A stretch of DNA of 64,000 nt from Tabrizicola sp. TH137 (GCF_002855575.1 NZ_PKRQ01000001.1:496001-560000), one strand, 5' to 3'. Shown: positions 25,784 through 37,672, numbered from the stretch's first letter. Numbers and translations are program-made. Notes: a model not told the origin generated them from the sequence alone.

Positions 25784-27487
25784 TCAGGCGGCAAGGTCTT
25801 CGGGCGACAGTGCGAAGAGTTGCGCCGCCCCTTCCCGCGCCTCGGCCAGCAGGCCCGCATGGGCGGGCAGCAGGCGACGGATCGCCACGCGGGCCAGCGC
25901 AAGGCGCGCGCCCCCGGCAAGATGGGCCGCGCGCAGATGGGCATCCGCCCCCAGCACCAGCGCGAAGGCGCGCAGGTAAGGCACGGCCCCGGCGAAACGG
26001 TCGGTCAGATCCTGCTTCAGCAGCGCCTCGGTCCCTTCGCGCAGGGCCTCGGCGGCGTTCCAGACATCGGTCGCCAGATCGGGAAGCGTGGCGCGGGCGG
26101 CCTCGGCCGCGGACTGCACCTCGTCGATCAGCGTGAAGGCGGCGGCCCCGCCATCGGCCATCTTGCGGGCGGTCAGGTCCATCGCCTGGATGCCGTTGGT
26201 GCCTTCGTAGATCGTCGTCACCCGCACGTCGCGGGCGAATTGCGCGGCGCCGGTTTCTTCGATGAAGCCCATGCCGCCATGGATTTGCAGGCCCATCTGC
26301 GCGATCTCGTTGCCGGTATCGGTGCCATAGGCCTTGGCGATGGGGGTCAGCAGTGCGGCGCGGGCCTGCCAGTCGGGGCTTCCGGTGGCGGCGGCCATGT
26401 CGATGGCCAGGGCGCAGGACAGGGCGATGGCGCGGGCGGAATAGACCTGCGCCCGCATGGTGGCCAGCATCCGGCGCACATCGGCATGATCGGTGATCGG
26501 CGCGCGGCCCGTGGGGGTGCGGCCCTGCACCCGCCCCTCGGCATAGGCGAGCGCCTGCTGGAAGGCGGCCTCGGCCACGCCCACGCCCTGCACGGCGACG
26601 CCAAGGCGCGCGTTGTTCATCATGGTGAACATGGCGGCCAGGCCCTTGTGCGGCTCACCGACCAGCCAGCCCTGCGCGCCGTCATATTGCATGACGCAGG
26701 TCGGCGAGCCATGCAGGCCCAGCTTGTGTTCCAGCGAGACAACCGAAAGGCTGTTGCGTCGCCCCGGATTGCCCGCCGCATCGGGGATGAATTTCGGCAC
26801 GAGGAAGAGGCTGATCCCCGCCGATCCCGGCGCGGCATCCGGCAGGCGGGCCAGCACCAGATGGCAGATATTCGGCAGGAAATCCGCATCGCCCCAAGAG
26901 ATGTAGATTTTCTGCCCGGTGATCGCATGGCTGCCATCGCCCCGCGGTTCGGCCTTGGTGCGCAGCGCGCCAAGATCGGTTCCGGCCTGCGGTTCGGTCA
27001 GGTTCATCGTGCCGCCCCATTCGCCCGAGACGAGCCGGGGCAGATAGGTCGCGCGCAATTCGGCCGAGGCGTGATGTTCCAGCGCCTCGATCTGGCCCTG
27101 CGTCAGGAGCGGGCCGATTTGCAGGGCGAGGCAGGCGCCCGCCATCATCTCGTTCACCGCGGTGGCCAGGGCCATGGGAAGGCCCATCCCGCCCGAACCG
27201 GGCCGGGCGGCCATGCCGATCCAGCCGCCCGCCGCAATGGCGCGATAGGCTTCGGCAAAGCCGGGCGGGGTGCGGACGATGCCGTTCTCCAGCCGGGCAC
27301 CGACCTTGTCGCCGACGCGGTTCAGCGGCGCGAGCGTGGTTTCGCAAAGGCGCCCGGCCTCGGCCAGAACGGCGCGGGCGGTGTCGAGCGAGGCATCGGC
27401 GAAGCGGTCGGTGGCGGCAACGCGGCCATAGCCAAGCCCCTGCGCGAGAAGGAAGTCGTAATCGGCAAGCGGCGCGCGGTAGGGCAT
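25784..27487 (-). CDS. Acyl-CoA dehydrogenase, DmdC-like long form
   Basis: 567 residues, longer than the usual 380-400 because of N- and C-terminal extensions. The flavin and substrate motifs GGTMNLTEPQAGTDLGAL and GQKIYISWGDAD are present, and the catalytic Glu lies in TTIYEGTNGIQAMDL. The length and N-terminal YRAPLADYDFLL motif match the group containing 3-methylmercaptopropionyl-CoA dehydrogenase DmdC and long-chain FadE-like enzymes. Substrate cannot be fixed by sequence. Uses ETF as acceptor; ETF-QO is encoded 3 kb away. Confidence 0.9.
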   Translation of the reverse strand: MPYRAPLADYDFLLAQGLGYGRVAATDRFADASLDTARAVLAEAGRLCETTLAPLNRVGDKVGARLENGIVRTPPGFAEAYRAIAAGGWIGMAARPGSGGMGLPMALATAVNEMMAGACLALQIGPLLTQGQIEALEHHASAELRATYLPRLVSGEWGGTMNLTEPQAGTDLGALRTKAEPRGDGSHAITGQKIYISWGDADFLPNICHLVLARLPDAAPGSAGISLFLVPKFIPDAAGNPGRRNSLSVVSLEHKLGLHGSPTCVMQYDGAQGWLVGEPHKGLAAMFTMMNNARLGVAVQGVGVAEAAFQQALAYAEGRVQGRTPTGRAPITDHADVRRMLATMRAQVYSARAIALSCALAIDMAAATGSPDWQARAALLTPIAKAYGTDTGNEIAQMGLQIHGGMGFIEETGAAQFARDVRVTTIYEGTNGIQAMDLTARKMADGGAAAFTLIDEVQSAAEAARATLPDLATDVWNAAEALREGTEALLKQDLTDRFAGAVPYLRAFALVLGADAHLRAAHLAGGARLALARVAIRRLLPAHAGLLAEAREGAAQLFALSPEDLAA

Positions 27488-27618
27488 GGGTCTTTCCTTC
27501 GGCATCGGGTCCGGGGCGCTGGCGGCTTGGCATCGGGGCCGGGGCGCGCTAGGACAGCGGACCTGCAAAGGTTTACAGGGCCTTGCCCCCCACTCAAGCC
27601 CAACGCTGCGTCACGGCC

Positions 27619-28572
27619 ATGCCAGAGACCCTTACCCTGCCCGCGACCGAGGACGGACTGGCCCGCGCCGCCGCCCTGTTGCGCGCGGGCGACCTTGTCG
27701 CCTTCCCGACGGAGACGGTCTATGGCCTGGGCGGGGATGCGCGGAATGACAGGGCCGTGGCGGCGATCTTTGCCGCCAAGGGGCGGCCCAGTTTCAACCC
27801 GCTGATCGTGCATCTGCCCGATCTGGCGGCGGCGCGGGCGGTGGCGGTGTTCGATGACCGGGCCGAGGCGGTGGCGGCGGGGTTCTGGCCCGGCCCGCTG
27901 ACGCTGGTGTTGCCGTTGCGGCCGGAGGCGGGGATTTCGCCGCTGGTCACGGCAGGGCTGGCGACAGTGGCAGTGCGGGTTCCGGCGCATCCGGTGGCGC
28001 AGGGCCTGCTGCGCGCCTTCGGCGGGCCGCTGGCCGCGCCTTCGGCCAATCCGTCAGGCAAGGTGTCGCCCACGCGGGCGGCGCATGTTCTGGCGGGGCT
28101 GGCGGGGCGAATCGCGGCGGTGGTGGAGGGCGGCGACTGCGCGGTGGGGGTGGAGTCGACGATCCTCGGCCTGGACGGCGCGCCCGTGCTGCTGCGCCCC
28201 GGCGGGGTGACGGTGGAGGCGCTGGAAGCGGTGCTGGGCCTGCCGCTGGTGGCGGGCGGGTCGGAGACGCGGCCCAATGCGCCGGGGCAACTGGCCAGCC
28301 ATTACGCGCCGGGGGCGATGGTGCGGCTGGGCGTGACGGCGCCGGAGGCGGGCGAGGTCTGGGTCGGCTTCGGCCCCTGCCCCGGCGCGGCGCTGACGCT
28401 GTCGGAGACCGGGGACCTTGTCGAAGCGGCGGCGCGGCTGTTCCATGTCCTGCGGCAGGCGGATGCGGTGGCGGGCGAGCGCGGGCGCATCGCCTTTGCC
28501 CCGGTGCCGGAGACGGGGCTGGGCCGCGCGATCAATGACCGGCTGCGGCGCGCGGCAGCCCCGCGCGGCTGA
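27619..28572 (+). CDS. L-threonylcarbamoyladenylate synthase (Sua5/YrdC family)
   Basis: 317 residues. The YrdC domain is about residues 1-200 with VAFPTETVYGLGGDA, KGRPSFNPLIVH and SANPSGKVSPT. The Sua5 C-terminal domain follows (APGQLASHYAPGA linker). Makes threonylcarbamoyl-AMP for the t6A37 modification of ANN-decoding tRNAs. ATG at 27619 chosen; an in-frame ATG at 27583 would add 12 residues. A double palindrome begins immediately after the stop. Confidence 0.95.
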   Translation: MPETLTLPATEDGLARAAALLRAGDLVAFPTETVYGLGGDARNDRAVAAIFAAKGRPSFNPLIVHLPDLAAARAVAVFDDRAEAVAAGFWPGPLTLVLPLRPEAGISPLVTAGLATVAVRVPAHPVAQGLLRAFGGPLAAPSANPSGKVSPTRAAHVLAGLAGRIAAVVEGGDCAVGVESTILGLDGAPVLLRPGGVTVEALEAVLGLPLVAGGSETRPNAPGQLASHYAPGAMVRLGVTAPEAGEVWVGFGPCPGAALTLSETGDLVEAAARLFHVLRQADAVAGERGRIAFAPVPETGLGRAINDRLRRAAAPRG

Positions 28573-28616
28573 CAAATTTCTTCGAAGAAATTTGCAAAAA
28601 TCTTCGAAGATTTTTG
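28573..28616. repeat. Twin TTCGAA-centred palindromes, copy 1
   Basis: Two adjacent perfect 22-bp palindromes, the first (28573-28594) centred on CTTCGAAG and the second (28595-28616) built on AAAAATCTTCGAAGATTTTT. Starts at the first base after the Sua5 stop codon. The same pair, with one base changed, recurs at 38800-38843. The stems are AU-rich and followed by T, so it could double as a bidirectional terminator between Sua5 and the convergent membrane-protein gene. Confidence 0.85.
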
Positions 28617-28632
28617 GTCTTCGGCGCGGCGG

Positions 28633-29655
28633 TCAGTCGAAGATGCCGGTCACCCGACCAAAGAGCATGAAGGCCCGCGCCGTGCGCGTATCGGCCAGTT
28701 CGGCGAGATCGGCGTCGGAGGCGACCTTCTCGAATTCCTGGAACGTCTTGTCGAAGCTGCGCAGGAAGTGATGCGCGGCATCGCGAAAGACCGTGTCCTC
28801 GCGCATCCGCGCCGCCGTCAGGGCAAGGGAGGACCGGTCGCGGATGCCGCCCAGTGCCGCGATGGTGCGGCCGCGTTCGCCCTGGGCGAAACGGCGCCAG
28901 AGTTCCGGGCGGGCGCGGTCGGGGCGGAGGTCATCCATATAGATGCCTTCCTGGGACAGCAGCGTGAGCACATCCTGCGCGGCGCGGATCAGCTTGGCCG
29001 TGTTGCGGTCTTCCAGCGCGAGGCGCAGGGCGCGGAAGCCTTCACGGTCATCCGGGTTTTCGGGGAAGTTGAGCGCGCGGATCATGTCGGCGACGGAGAG
29101 GGGCGCGCGCAGATCCTCGGCCGGGGTGCCGAGTGCCAGCGCGGGCTGTTCGTCCTGCGGCGCGGGGCGGGCGGGCGGCACCAGGGCCGCCTTGCGGTCG
29201 GCGGAGGCGACGGTCATGCCCGGATCGCGGCGGGTCTGGAAGGTGGCGAGCACACCTGCCGCCTCTTTGGTGACCTGCGCCACCTCGTCCAGCTTCTGTT
29301 CCATCACCGGCTTGATCGCGGCGGAGGTCTGTTGCGACAGGAGGTAGGCGTTGCGCATCGCATCCACCGTGGCCTGAAGCCGTGCCGCTTCGGCCCGCAG
29401 GACGCGGACGGAGCGCAGCGTCGTCACCGCCGCCCAGATCAGCGCGAGCGGCAGGAACACCACCAGCAGCGTCATCACCAGACCCAGCAGCCCGCCGCCA
29501 TCCGTGGCGGGCGAGATCAGCGCATAGGCGATGACGGCCACGACCCAGACCAGCGCCAGAAGGGCGGCGACGATCTCGGTCGGGCCGAAGGGCGGGCTGT
29601 CCTCGCTGCGCAGGAAAAGCCCCAGCGGTTCCGGCCTGTCACGGTCTTCCGGCAT
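28633..29655 (-). CDS. Membrane protein of unknown function
   Basis: 340 residues, not recognised as a named family. Two membrane helices (about 26-48 and 57-78) lie near the N-terminus, then a predicted coiled coil (RSVRVLRAEAARLQATVDAMRNAY) and a helical, charged cytoplasmic part. The latter contains LSVADMIRALNFPENPDDREGFRALRLAL and repeated helical segments. Looks like a scaffold or regulator anchored at the membrane. Downstream of greA on the same strand by 27 bp. Confidence 0.7.
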   Translation of the reverse strand: MPEDRDRPEPLGLFLRSEDSPPFGPTEIVAALLALVWVVAVIAYALISPATDGGGLLGLVMTLLVVFLPLALIWAAVTTLRSVRVLRAEAARLQATVDAMRNAYLLSQQTSAAIKPVMEQKLDEVAQVTKEAAGVLATFQTRRDPGMTVASADRKAALVPPARPAPQDEQPALALGTPAEDLRAPLSVADMIRALNFPENPDDREGFRALRLALEDRNTAKLIRAAQDVLTLLSQEGIYMDDLRPDRARPELWRRFAQGERGRTIAALGGIRDRSSLALTAARMREDTVFRDAAHHFLRSFDKTFQEFEKVASDADLAELADTRTARAFMLFGRVTGIFD

Positions 29656-29682
29656 TCTGTCCCCGGCCTCCTCTGGCTGTGG

Positions 29683-30153
29683 TCAGACGTAGCGGATGGT
29701 CAGGATTTCATAGCTCTTGGTGCCGCCGGGCGTCTTGACCTCGACGCTGTCGCCTTCGTCCTTGCCGATCAGGGCACGGGCGAGCGGGGAACGGATGTTC
29801 AGCAGCCCGCGTTCGATATCGGCCTCGGCCTCGCCCACGATCTGATAGGTGCGTTCCTCGTCGCTGTCTTCGTCCACGATCGTCACGGTCGCGCCGAATT
29901 TCACCGCGCCCGAGAGTTTCGACGGGTCGATGACATCGGCAAGGGACAGCATCCCTTCGAGTTCCTTGATCCGGCCCTCGATGAAGGACTGCTTTTCGCG
30001 GGCCGCGTGGTATTCGGCGTTTTCGGACAGGTCACCATGTTCCCGCGCCTCGGCGATGGCGCGGATCACGGCGGGGCGTTCGACCGATTTCAGGGTCTTG
30101 AGTTCTTCGTCCAGCGCGGTGAAGCCCGCGCGCGTCATCGGAATCTTTTCCAT
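29683..30153 (-). CDS. greA: Transcription elongation factor GreA
   Basis: 156 residues. N-terminal coiled coil with [21 protein letters not shown], whose acidic tip stimulates transcript cleavage by RNA polymerase, then the FKBP-like C-terminal domain ([41 protein letters not shown]). The start is the ATG at 30153 (MEKIPMT); upstream residues in the open frame look non-genuine. Confidence 0.97.
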   Translation of the reverse strand: MEKIPMTRAGFTALDEELKTLKSVERPAVIRAIAEAREHGDLSENAEYHAAREKQSFIEGRIKELEGMLSLADVIDPSKLSGAVKFGATVTIVDEDSDEERTYQIVGEAEADIERGLLNIRSPLARALIGKDEGDSVEVKTPGGTKSYEILTIRYV

Positions 30154-30452
30154 CGGTCCCAACATAAAGAAAAGGAAGGCCACGGCCCTGTTTCCGGGGC
30201 AGTGGCGTGATCCGTCCTGCGATTTCCGGTCTCACCCAACCCGACCGGACGGGCAATTGCAAGGCCCAGACGTGGCGGAATGCGGAAATCGGCGGCAGTC
30301 CATGGCCCTGCGACGCCGCGACATGCCGCGAAGCGACATTGTGATGCCGCGTTCCGATTGACCCTTTGGCGCGGCATCGGCTAGGGGATTGCGAGCCGCC
30401 CGCAAGATTATTGCGCGGGCAAGCAAGGGATAGCGGGGAAGGAGCAGGCGGA
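30154..30452. other. 299-bp intergenic region between greA and ETF-QO
   Basis: Divergent starts on either side, so it must carry both promoters. TTGACC at 30358-30363 is a possible -35 for ETF-QO, with no good -10. A short hairpin GCCCGC/GCGGGC with an AT-rich loop lies near 30398-30422. I see no tRNA or convincing small ORF. Confidence 0.4.
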
Positions 30453-32099
<1,647 letters not shown>

Positions 32100-32238
32100 G
32101 CGATGCGGTGACATTTCCGTGTGCGGCGGCGGGCCGGGTGGCGAAAAGCCCCCGGCCCGATTGCCAGCGGGGGCTGGCCCGGCTAGCTTTCTTCCTGCCC
32201 TTGACGCCCAAGCCCCCCTTACGCCGGAGCGCCGCCTG

Positions 32239-33966
32239 ATGCCCACCCGCCCCCTGCCTGCCCTGCGCGCCCCGGCGCTGTTGATGGCCCTTGCCATGGC
32301 GCTGGCGCTGCCCGCCACGGCGCAGGAGGCGGTGGACGGATCGGCGGGCGCCTTCCTTGCCGCCCGCGTGGCCGCCTCGGAAAACGATTTCCGCGAGGCG
32401 GCCCGCTGGTATGACCGGCTGATCGCGACGGGGGTGAATGATCCGGCCACGCTGGAAGGCGCGGTGATCGCGCATCTGAGCCTGGGCGAGATGGACCGTG
32501 CGGCCGAACTGTCGCGGCAACTGGTGCAGAAGGGCGGGCGCAGCCAGACGGCCTATATCGCGCTTCTGGCCGATCAGGCGAAGCGCGAGGATTATGCCGG
32601 GCTGATCGCCGACATCACGGCAGGGCGGACGGTCGGGCGGCTGGTGGATGATCTGGTCATGGCCTGGGCGGCGCTGGGCGACGGGCGCATGTCGGATGCG
32701 CTGGATGCCTTTGACGCGCTGGCCAAATCGCCGGGGCTGGAGGCTTTCGGCCTGTATCACAAGGCGCTGGCGCTGGCCTCGGTGGGGGATTTCGAAGGGG
32801 CGGACAATATCCTGTCGGGGCGCGAGGCGGGGCAGATCGTGCTGATGCGGCGCGGGGCCATCGCCCATGTGCAGGTCCTGAGCCAGCTGGAGCGCAACCC
32901 CGAGGCGCTGGCCCTGCTGGACCGCGCTTTCGGGACGGAGGCCGATCCGCAGCTTGACGGGCTGCGGGCGCGGCTGGCGGCGGGGGAGCCGATCCCCTTT
33001 GACATCGTGCGCAACGCGCAAGACGGGATTGCCGAGGCCTTTTTCACCCTTGCCACCGCCCTGCGCGGCGAGGCGGAGGATGGCTATACCCTGATCTATG
33101 CCCGCGTGACCGGCCATCTGCGCCCCGATCATGCCGAGTCGCAGCTTCTGGCCGGCGGGTTGCTGGAGGCGCTGGATCAATATGCGCTGGCGGGCGAGGT
33201 CTATGCCCGGATCCCGCCCGAGAACCCGGCCTATCACGTGGCCGAGGTGGGCCGCGCCGATACGTTGATTGCCGAGGGCAAGGTGGATGCGGCGCTGGAA
33301 GTGTTGCAGGCCCTGACCCGCAGCCATGGCCATCTGGTGGAGGTGCAGTCTGCCATGGGCGATGCCCTGCGGCGCGAGGAACGCTTTGCCGATGCCATTC
33401 CCTATTACACCGCCGCCATCGACCGGATCACCGAGACGGAGCAGCGGCACTGGACGCTGTTTTACTCGCGCGGGATCAGCAATGAACGGGCGGGCAACTG
33501 GCCCGAGGCCGAGGCCGATTTCCGCCGCGCGCTGGAACTGAACCCGGATCAGCCGCAGGTCTTGAACTATCTGGGCTATTCCTTCGTGGACCGGGGCGAG
33601 AATCTGGACGAGGCTTTGGGGATGATCGAACGCGCCGTCGCGGCGCAGCCCGATGCCGGATACATCATCGACAGCCTCGCCTGGGCGCTGTTCCGCCTTG
33701 GCCGCTATGAAGAGGCGGTGGAGCCGATGGAACGGGCGGCGCTGCTGGAACCCGTCGATCCGGTGGTGACGGATCATCTGGGCGATGTCTATTGGGCCGT
33801 GGGCCGCAAGCTGGAGGCGCGGTTCCAGTGGCACCGCGCGCTGTCCTTCGATCCTGCGGAAAAGGATGCCGAGCGCATCCGCCGCAAGCTGGAGGTGGGT
33901 CTTGATGCCGTGCTGGCGGAAGAGGGCGCGAAACCCCTGACCGAAGTGGCGAATGGCAGCAACTGA
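32239..33966 (+). CDS. TPR repeat protein, exported
   Basis: 575 residues with a signal peptide (cut near PATAQE). Tandem tetratricopeptide units run through the protein, clearest from about 385 to 560 ([45 protein letters not shown]). A general periplasmic or lipid-envelope scaffold; members of this Rhodobacterales family precede ispE. Overlaps ispE by 14 bp, so the two are coupled. Confidence 0.9.
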   Translation: MPTRPLPALRAPALLMALAMALALPATAQEAVDGSAGAFLAARVAASENDFREAARWYDRLIATGVNDPATLEGAVIAHLSLGEMDRAAELSRQLVQKGGRSQTAYIALLADQAKREDYAGLIADITAGRTVGRLVDDLVMAWAALGDGRMSDALDAFDALAKSPGLEAFGLYHKALALASVGDFEGADNILSGREAGQIVLMRRGAIAHVQVLSQLERNPEALALLDRAFGTEADPQLDGLRARLAAGEPIPFDIVRNAQDGIAEAFFTLATALRGEAEDGYTLIYARVTGHLRPDHAESQLLAGGLLEALDQYALAGEVYARIPPENPAYHVAEVGRADTLIAEGKVDAALEVLQALTRSHGHLVEVQSAMGDALRREERFADAIPYYTAAIDRITETEQRHWTLFYSRGISNERAGNWPEAEADFRRALELNPDQPQVLNYLGYSFVDRGENLDEALGMIERAVAAQPDAGYIIDSLAWALFRLGRYEEAVEPMERAALLEPVDPVVTDHLGDVYWAVGRKLEARFQWHRALSFDPAEKDAERIRRKLEVGLDAVLAEEGAKPLTEVANGSN

Positions 33967-34795
33967 CTTCGCGCCGGCCAAGATCAACCTCTGCCTGCAT
34001 GTCACGGGGCGGCGGGCGGATGGCTATCATCTGCTGGATTCCATGGTTGTCTTTGCCGGGGTGGGGGATCGGGTCAGCGGGACGCTGGCCGATCCCCCGT
34101 CGCTGGCGGTGACGGGGCCGATGGCGGCGAGCCTGTCGGGCGAGGGCGACAACCTTGTCCTGCGGGCCGCGCGGGCGATGGGGGTGTCGGCACGGATCGT
34201 GCTGGAAAAGCACCTGCCGGTATCATCCGGGATCGGCGGCGGGTCGGCAGATGCGGCCGCGACCCTGCGCCTTCTGGCGCGGCTGTCGGGCAGGCCCCTG
34301 CCGGATGCGGCGGCGGTGCTGGCGCTTGGCGCGGATGTGCCGGTCTGTCTGGCGGGCCGCCCCCTGCGGATGACGGGGATCGGCGAGGGGCTGGCCCCCC
34401 TGCCCCCGCTGCCCGAGGCCTGGCTGGTGCTGGCCAATCCGGGTGTGGCGGTGGCGACGCCCGCGATCTTTCGCGCGCTGGCGCGGGCCGACAACGCCCC
34501 CCTGCCCCGCGATCTTCCGCGGCTGAAGACGGCGGCGGAACTGGCCGCCTTCCTGATGATGCAGAGAAACGATCTGGAACCGCCGGCGATCACGCTGGAA
34601 CCCGTCATCGCGCGGGTGAAGGAGCGGCTTTCGGCGCAGGCGGGCTGCCTGATGGCACGGATGTCGGGATCGGGGGCGACCTGTTTCGGCCTTTTCGCCG
34701 ATCCCCTGTCGGCACATGCCGCCGCCCGCGCGATTCGCGCGGCGGAACCGGGCTGGTGGGTGGCCGACGCGCCGCTGCTTCAGCCCCAGTCGTGA
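33953..34795 (+). CDS. ispE: 4-diphosphocytidyl-2-C-methyl-D-erythritol kinase
   Basis: 280 residues, GHMP kinase. N-terminal [28 protein letters not shown], the ATP loop [21 protein letters not shown] and the C-terminal [12 protein letters not shown] are intact. Fourth-step kinase of the MEP isoprenoid pathway. The polyprenyl synthase gene (35.6 kb) uses its products. Overlaps the TPR gene and, at its end, the convergent BOF-like gene by 16 bp. Confidence 0.97.
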   Translation: MAATDFAPAKINLCLHVTGRRADGYHLLDSMVVFAGVGDRVSGTLADPPSLAVTGPMAASLSGEGDNLVLRAARAMGVSARIVLEKHLPVSSGIGGGSADAAATLRLLARLSGRPLPDAAAVLALGADVPVCLAGRPLRMTGIGEGLAPLPPLPEAWLVLANPGVAVATPAIFRALARADNAPLPRDLPRLKTAAELAAFLMMQRNDLEPPAITLEPVIARVKERLSAQAGCLMARMSGSGATCFGLFADPLSAHAAARAIRAAEPGWWVADAPLLQPQS

Positions 34796-35106
34796 CGGAA
34801 GGCCACCTCGCGCCCATCGGCGCGGCGGATGGCACGGGCCACGAATTCGGGCGGGAACCCTTCCTCCAGCGCGCCGACAACCGTCACCTCTTCGCCCACC
34901 TCGACCGGCAGGCTGTTCGGGCCGATATAGACGGTCACAACCCCCGTCTCGTCCTTCAGCCGGAAGGCATCGGTATCGGTGATCCGCAACACCTTGCCCG
35001 CCAGCGTGACGGGCTGGCCACGCGGGGCCTTGGTGATGGGAACCGGGACGGCAAAGGCAGCAGAGGCAGACAGCAGAACGGCGGCCATCGCGGCGGAACG
35101 GATCAT
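34780..35106 (-). CDS. Exported BOF (YgiW/YdeI)-like OB-fold protein, copy A
   Basis: 108 residues, signal peptide (cut near AFA). The rest is one OB-fold-like domain: [44 protein letters not shown]. The pattern GxVxxIxDxDxFxLxDxxGxxxVYIGP fits the BOF family of small periplasmic proteins. Start ATG at 35106 has GGGAG 6 nt upstream; an ATG at 35112 is an alternative. Paralogue of the next gene. Confidence 0.8.
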   Translation of the reverse strand: MIRSAAMAAVLLSASAAFAVPVPITKAPRGQPVTLAGKVLRITDTDAFRLKDETGVVTVYIGPNSLPVEVGEEVTVVGALEEGFPPEFVARAIRRADGREVAFRHDWG

Positions 35107-35187
35107 CGTCATCTCCCTGTTGTTGTCTTGTTGCACAGGGAGGTGGGAAAGCCGCCCGCCCTCCGCAAGGGGGGCGGCCTGCCCGGA

Positions 35188-35526
35188 TCATTCATACTGA
35201 TGCGAGAAAGCCACCCGGCTGCCATCGGCGCGCACCGCTTCGCGCGCATAAACCTCCAGCCGGCCGAAATCGCGGTCCACGATGCCGCTGAGGGTGATCG
35301 TCTCGCCGGTGTTGAAGGGCACGATGCCGGGGCCGACATAGACCAGCACCGAGCCGCTTTCGTCGCGGAGGCGGAATTCATCCTCATCGGTGATCTGTTC
35401 CACCACTCCGCTGATGGTGGCGGTGGTGCCATATTGCAGGTCGCCGATGGCGACCGTGGTCGCCGCCGTATTGGCCAGAACGGGACCGGCCACCAGCAGG
35501 CCGGCAAGAAGAAGAACGCTGCGCAT
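35188..35526 (-). CDS. Exported BOF (YgiW/YdeI)-like OB-fold protein, copy B
   Basis: 112 residues with a signal peptide (MRSVLLLAGLLVAGPVLANT). Mature domain: ATISGVVEQITDEDEFRLRDESGSVLVYVGPGIVPFNTGETITLSGIVDRDFGRLEVYAREAVRADG. It aligns along its length with copy A, including the shared ADG.-.VAF endings. Function unknown; E. coli relatives respond to stress. Upstream of copy A on the same strand, so a two-gene unit. Confidence 0.8.
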   Translation of the reverse strand: MRSVLLLAGLLVAGPVLANTAATTVAIGDLQYGTTATISGVVEQITDEDEFRLRDESGSVLVYVGPGIVPFNTGETITLSGIVDRDFGRLEVYAREAVRADGSRVAFSHQYE

Positions 35527-35622
35527 CGAACCCTCCGTGATGTTTCACTCGGGTCGAGGTCGGCACGCGACCATGCCCGCACAACCGGCCTGACGCGGAG
35601 TTTATCGGGCGTGAGCGGCGGA

Positions 35623-36624
35623 TCAGCTAATCCGTGCCACCACGTAATCGGCAAGGTCCGACAGCATGTCGCGCAGATCATGCGCGGGCAGATGGTCCAG
35701 CGCCTGCCGCGCCGTGGCCGCCCACATCAGCGCCTCGTCCCGCGCGGCCTCCATCGCGCCATGGCGGGCCATCAGCGCCATCGCATGGGAAAGATCGCCG
35801 TCGCGCTGATCCCCCTTCTCGATCACGCGGGTCCAGAAGGCGCGTTCCTCGGCATCGGCCCGCGCCACCGCCTTGATGACCGGCAGCGTCAGCTTCCGTT
35901 CGCGGAAATCGTCGCCGGTGTTCTTGCCGATGGCGGCATCGGTGCCGCCGTAATCCAGCAGGTCATCGACGATCTGGAAGGCGATGCCCAGCGCATCGCC
36001 ATAGGCGCGCAGCGCCTGCACCTGCGCCTCGGGCACCGCCGCGATGACGCCGCCCACTTCCATGGCGGCGGCGAAAAGCGCCGCCGTCTTGCCGCGGATC
36101 ACCTGAAGGTAGATGGCTTCCGTCGTGCCAAGGTCCTGCGCGGCGGTGAGTTGCAGCACCTCGCCCTCGGCGATCACGGCGGAGGCATTGGCGAGGATGT
36201 CCATCACCCGCAGCGACTGCGTTTCCACCATCAACTGGAAGGACCGCGCGAAAAGGTAATCGCCGACAAGGACCGAGGATTTGTTGTCCCACAGCAGGTT
36301 CGCCGTGGGCCGCCCCCGGCGGCGCTGGCTTTCATCCACCACATCGTCATGCAGAAGCGTGGCGGTGTGGATGAATTCCACCGTCGCGGCCAGTTTCACA
36401 TGGTTCTCGCCCGTGTATCCACACATGCGCGCGGCGGCGAGGGTCAGCATCGGGCGCAGACGTTTCCCCCCGGCCTCGACCAGATGCGCCGTCACTTCGG
36501 GGATGCGCGGGGCGTGCTCGCTGGCCATGCGGGTGCGGATCAGGGCATTCACCGCCGCCATATCCTCGGCCAGCCATTCGGCCAGCCGGTCATGCGGTTT
36601 TCGCGCGGCCTCGTCCAAACCCAT
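35623..36624 (-). CDS. Polyprenyl synthetase (octaprenyl/decaprenyl diphosphate synthase type)
   Basis: 333 residues from the ATG at 36624 (GAGGCGGGGG upstream; an ATG at 36642 is the alternative). The first Asp-rich motif is LLHDDVVDES and the second is QIVDDLLDYGG, with GGKRLRPML at the start and GKTAALFAAA near mid-protein. Elongates isoprenoid chains; long-chain products feed ubiquinone. Uses IPP from the pathway that includes the nearby ispE. Confidence 0.94.
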   Translation of the reverse strand: MGLDEAARKPHDRLAEWLAEDMAAVNALIRTRMASEHAPRIPEVTAHLVEAGGKRLRPMLTLAAARMCGYTGENHVKLAATVEFIHTATLLHDDVVDESQRRRGRPTANLLWDNKSSVLVGDYLFARSFQLMVETQSLRVMDILANASAVIAEGEVLQLTAAQDLGTTEAIYLQVIRGKTAALFAAAMEVGGVIAAVPEAQVQALRAYGDALGIAFQIVDDLLDYGGTDAAIGKNTGDDFRERKLTLPVIKAVARADAEERAFWTRVIEKGDQRDGDLSHAMALMARHGAMEAARDEALMWAATARQALDHLPAHDLRDMLSDLADYVVARIS

Positions 36625-36671
36625 ACCCCCGCCTCTCGACATTCCGGGGCGGTGCCCCTTTACTCTGCCCC

Positions 36672-36890
36672 ATGAAAGAACTTCTGCGCAGCACCGATCC
36701 GACGATCATCGCCTTCGCCTCCGCCCTTCTTGAAGGCGAGGATATAGAGGTATTCGATCTGGACGTCCACATGAGCATCCTTGACGGCAGCCTCGGCATT
36801 TTGCCGCGCCGGTTAATGGTGCGGGACGAGGATCTGTTCATCGCCCGCGCGGTGCTGCGCGACAATGGCATCCCGACGGGGCTGGAGTGA
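36672..36890 (+). CDS. DUF2007 domain protein
   Basis: 72 residues. MKELLRSTDPTIIAFASALLEGEDIEVFDLDVHMS is the DUF2007 ferredoxin-like signature, sometimes called a putative signal-transducing protein. Divergent from the polyprenyl synthase, 47 bp apart. Overlaps the methyltransferase gene by 4 bp (GTGA). Confidence 0.88.
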   Translation: MKELLRSTDPTIIAFASALLEGEDIEVFDLDVHMSILDGSLGILPRRLMVRDEDLFIARAVLRDNGIPTGLE

Positions 36891-37672
36891 GCGTGTTTCC
36901 CGACGAGGCCCTGTCGGATGACAAGTTCCTGATGGGCCGCCTGCGCCTGCTGCAACCGGTCAAGGGCTATCGCGCGGCGACGGACCCCGTGCTGCTGGCC
37001 GCCGCCTGCCCGGCGCGGGCGGGGGAGAGCGTGCTGGATCTGGGCTGCGGCGCGGGGGCGGCGGCGCTGTGCCTGGCGGCGCGGGTGCCGGGGGTGGTGC
37101 TGGCGGGGCTGGAGGTGCAGCCGGAATATGCCGATCTGGCCCGCCGCAATGCCGCGCGCAACGGCGTGACGATGGAGGTGGTGGAGGGCGATCTGGCGGC
37201 GATGCCACGGGTGCTGCGGCGCGACTTCGACCATGTCATCGCCAACCCGCCCTATTACGACGCGGGCGGATCGCCCTCGCCCGTCGCGGCGCGGGACCGG
37301 GCGCTGCGGGTGGCCACGCCCATCGCCGCCTGGGTCGCCGCCGCGGGGGCGCGGCTGCGGCCAGGCGGCTGGCTGACCATGATCTTCGCGACGCAATGCC
37401 TGCCCGAGGCGCTGGCGGCGCTGCCGCCCAAGCTCGGCTCTGCCGCCGTGCTGCCCCTGGAACCGCGGATCGGACGGGCGCCGCCGCGCGTGATCCTTCA
37501 GGCACGCAAAGGGGGCCGGGCGGCCTTCCGGCTGCTGGCCCCTGTGACCCTGCATGAGGGCGCGGCGCATGATGGCGACCGCGAGAATTACACCCCTTTG
37601 GCGAGGGCCGTCCTGCGCGAGGGGGCCGATCTGTCGGCGGCCTTTGGCCGGGATGGGAACACCTGTCCGTAA
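36887..37672 (+). CDS. SAM-dependent methyltransferase, TrmN6-like
   Basis: 261 residues. SAM site VLDLGCGAGAAALCLA (motif I) and the base-flipping NPPYYDAG (motif IV, N6-adenine type). N-terminal LMGRLRLLQPVKGYRAATDPVLLAAA matches the tRNA1(Val) A37 N6-methyltransferase family. GTG start at 36887 overlaps the DUF2007 stop. Target tRNA is inferred from the family. Confidence 0.85.
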   Translation: MSVFPDEALSDDKFLMGRLRLLQPVKGYRAATDPVLLAAACPARAGESVLDLGCGAGAAALCLAARVPGVVLAGLEVQPEYADLARRNAARNGVTMEVVEGDLAAMPRVLRRDFDHVIANPPYYDAGGSPSPVAARDRALRVATPIAAWVAAAGARLRPGGWLTMIFATQCLPEALAALPPKLGSAAVLPLEPRIGRAPPRVILQARKGGRAAFRLLAPVTLHEGAAHDGDRENYTPLARAVLREGADLSAAFGRDGNTCP

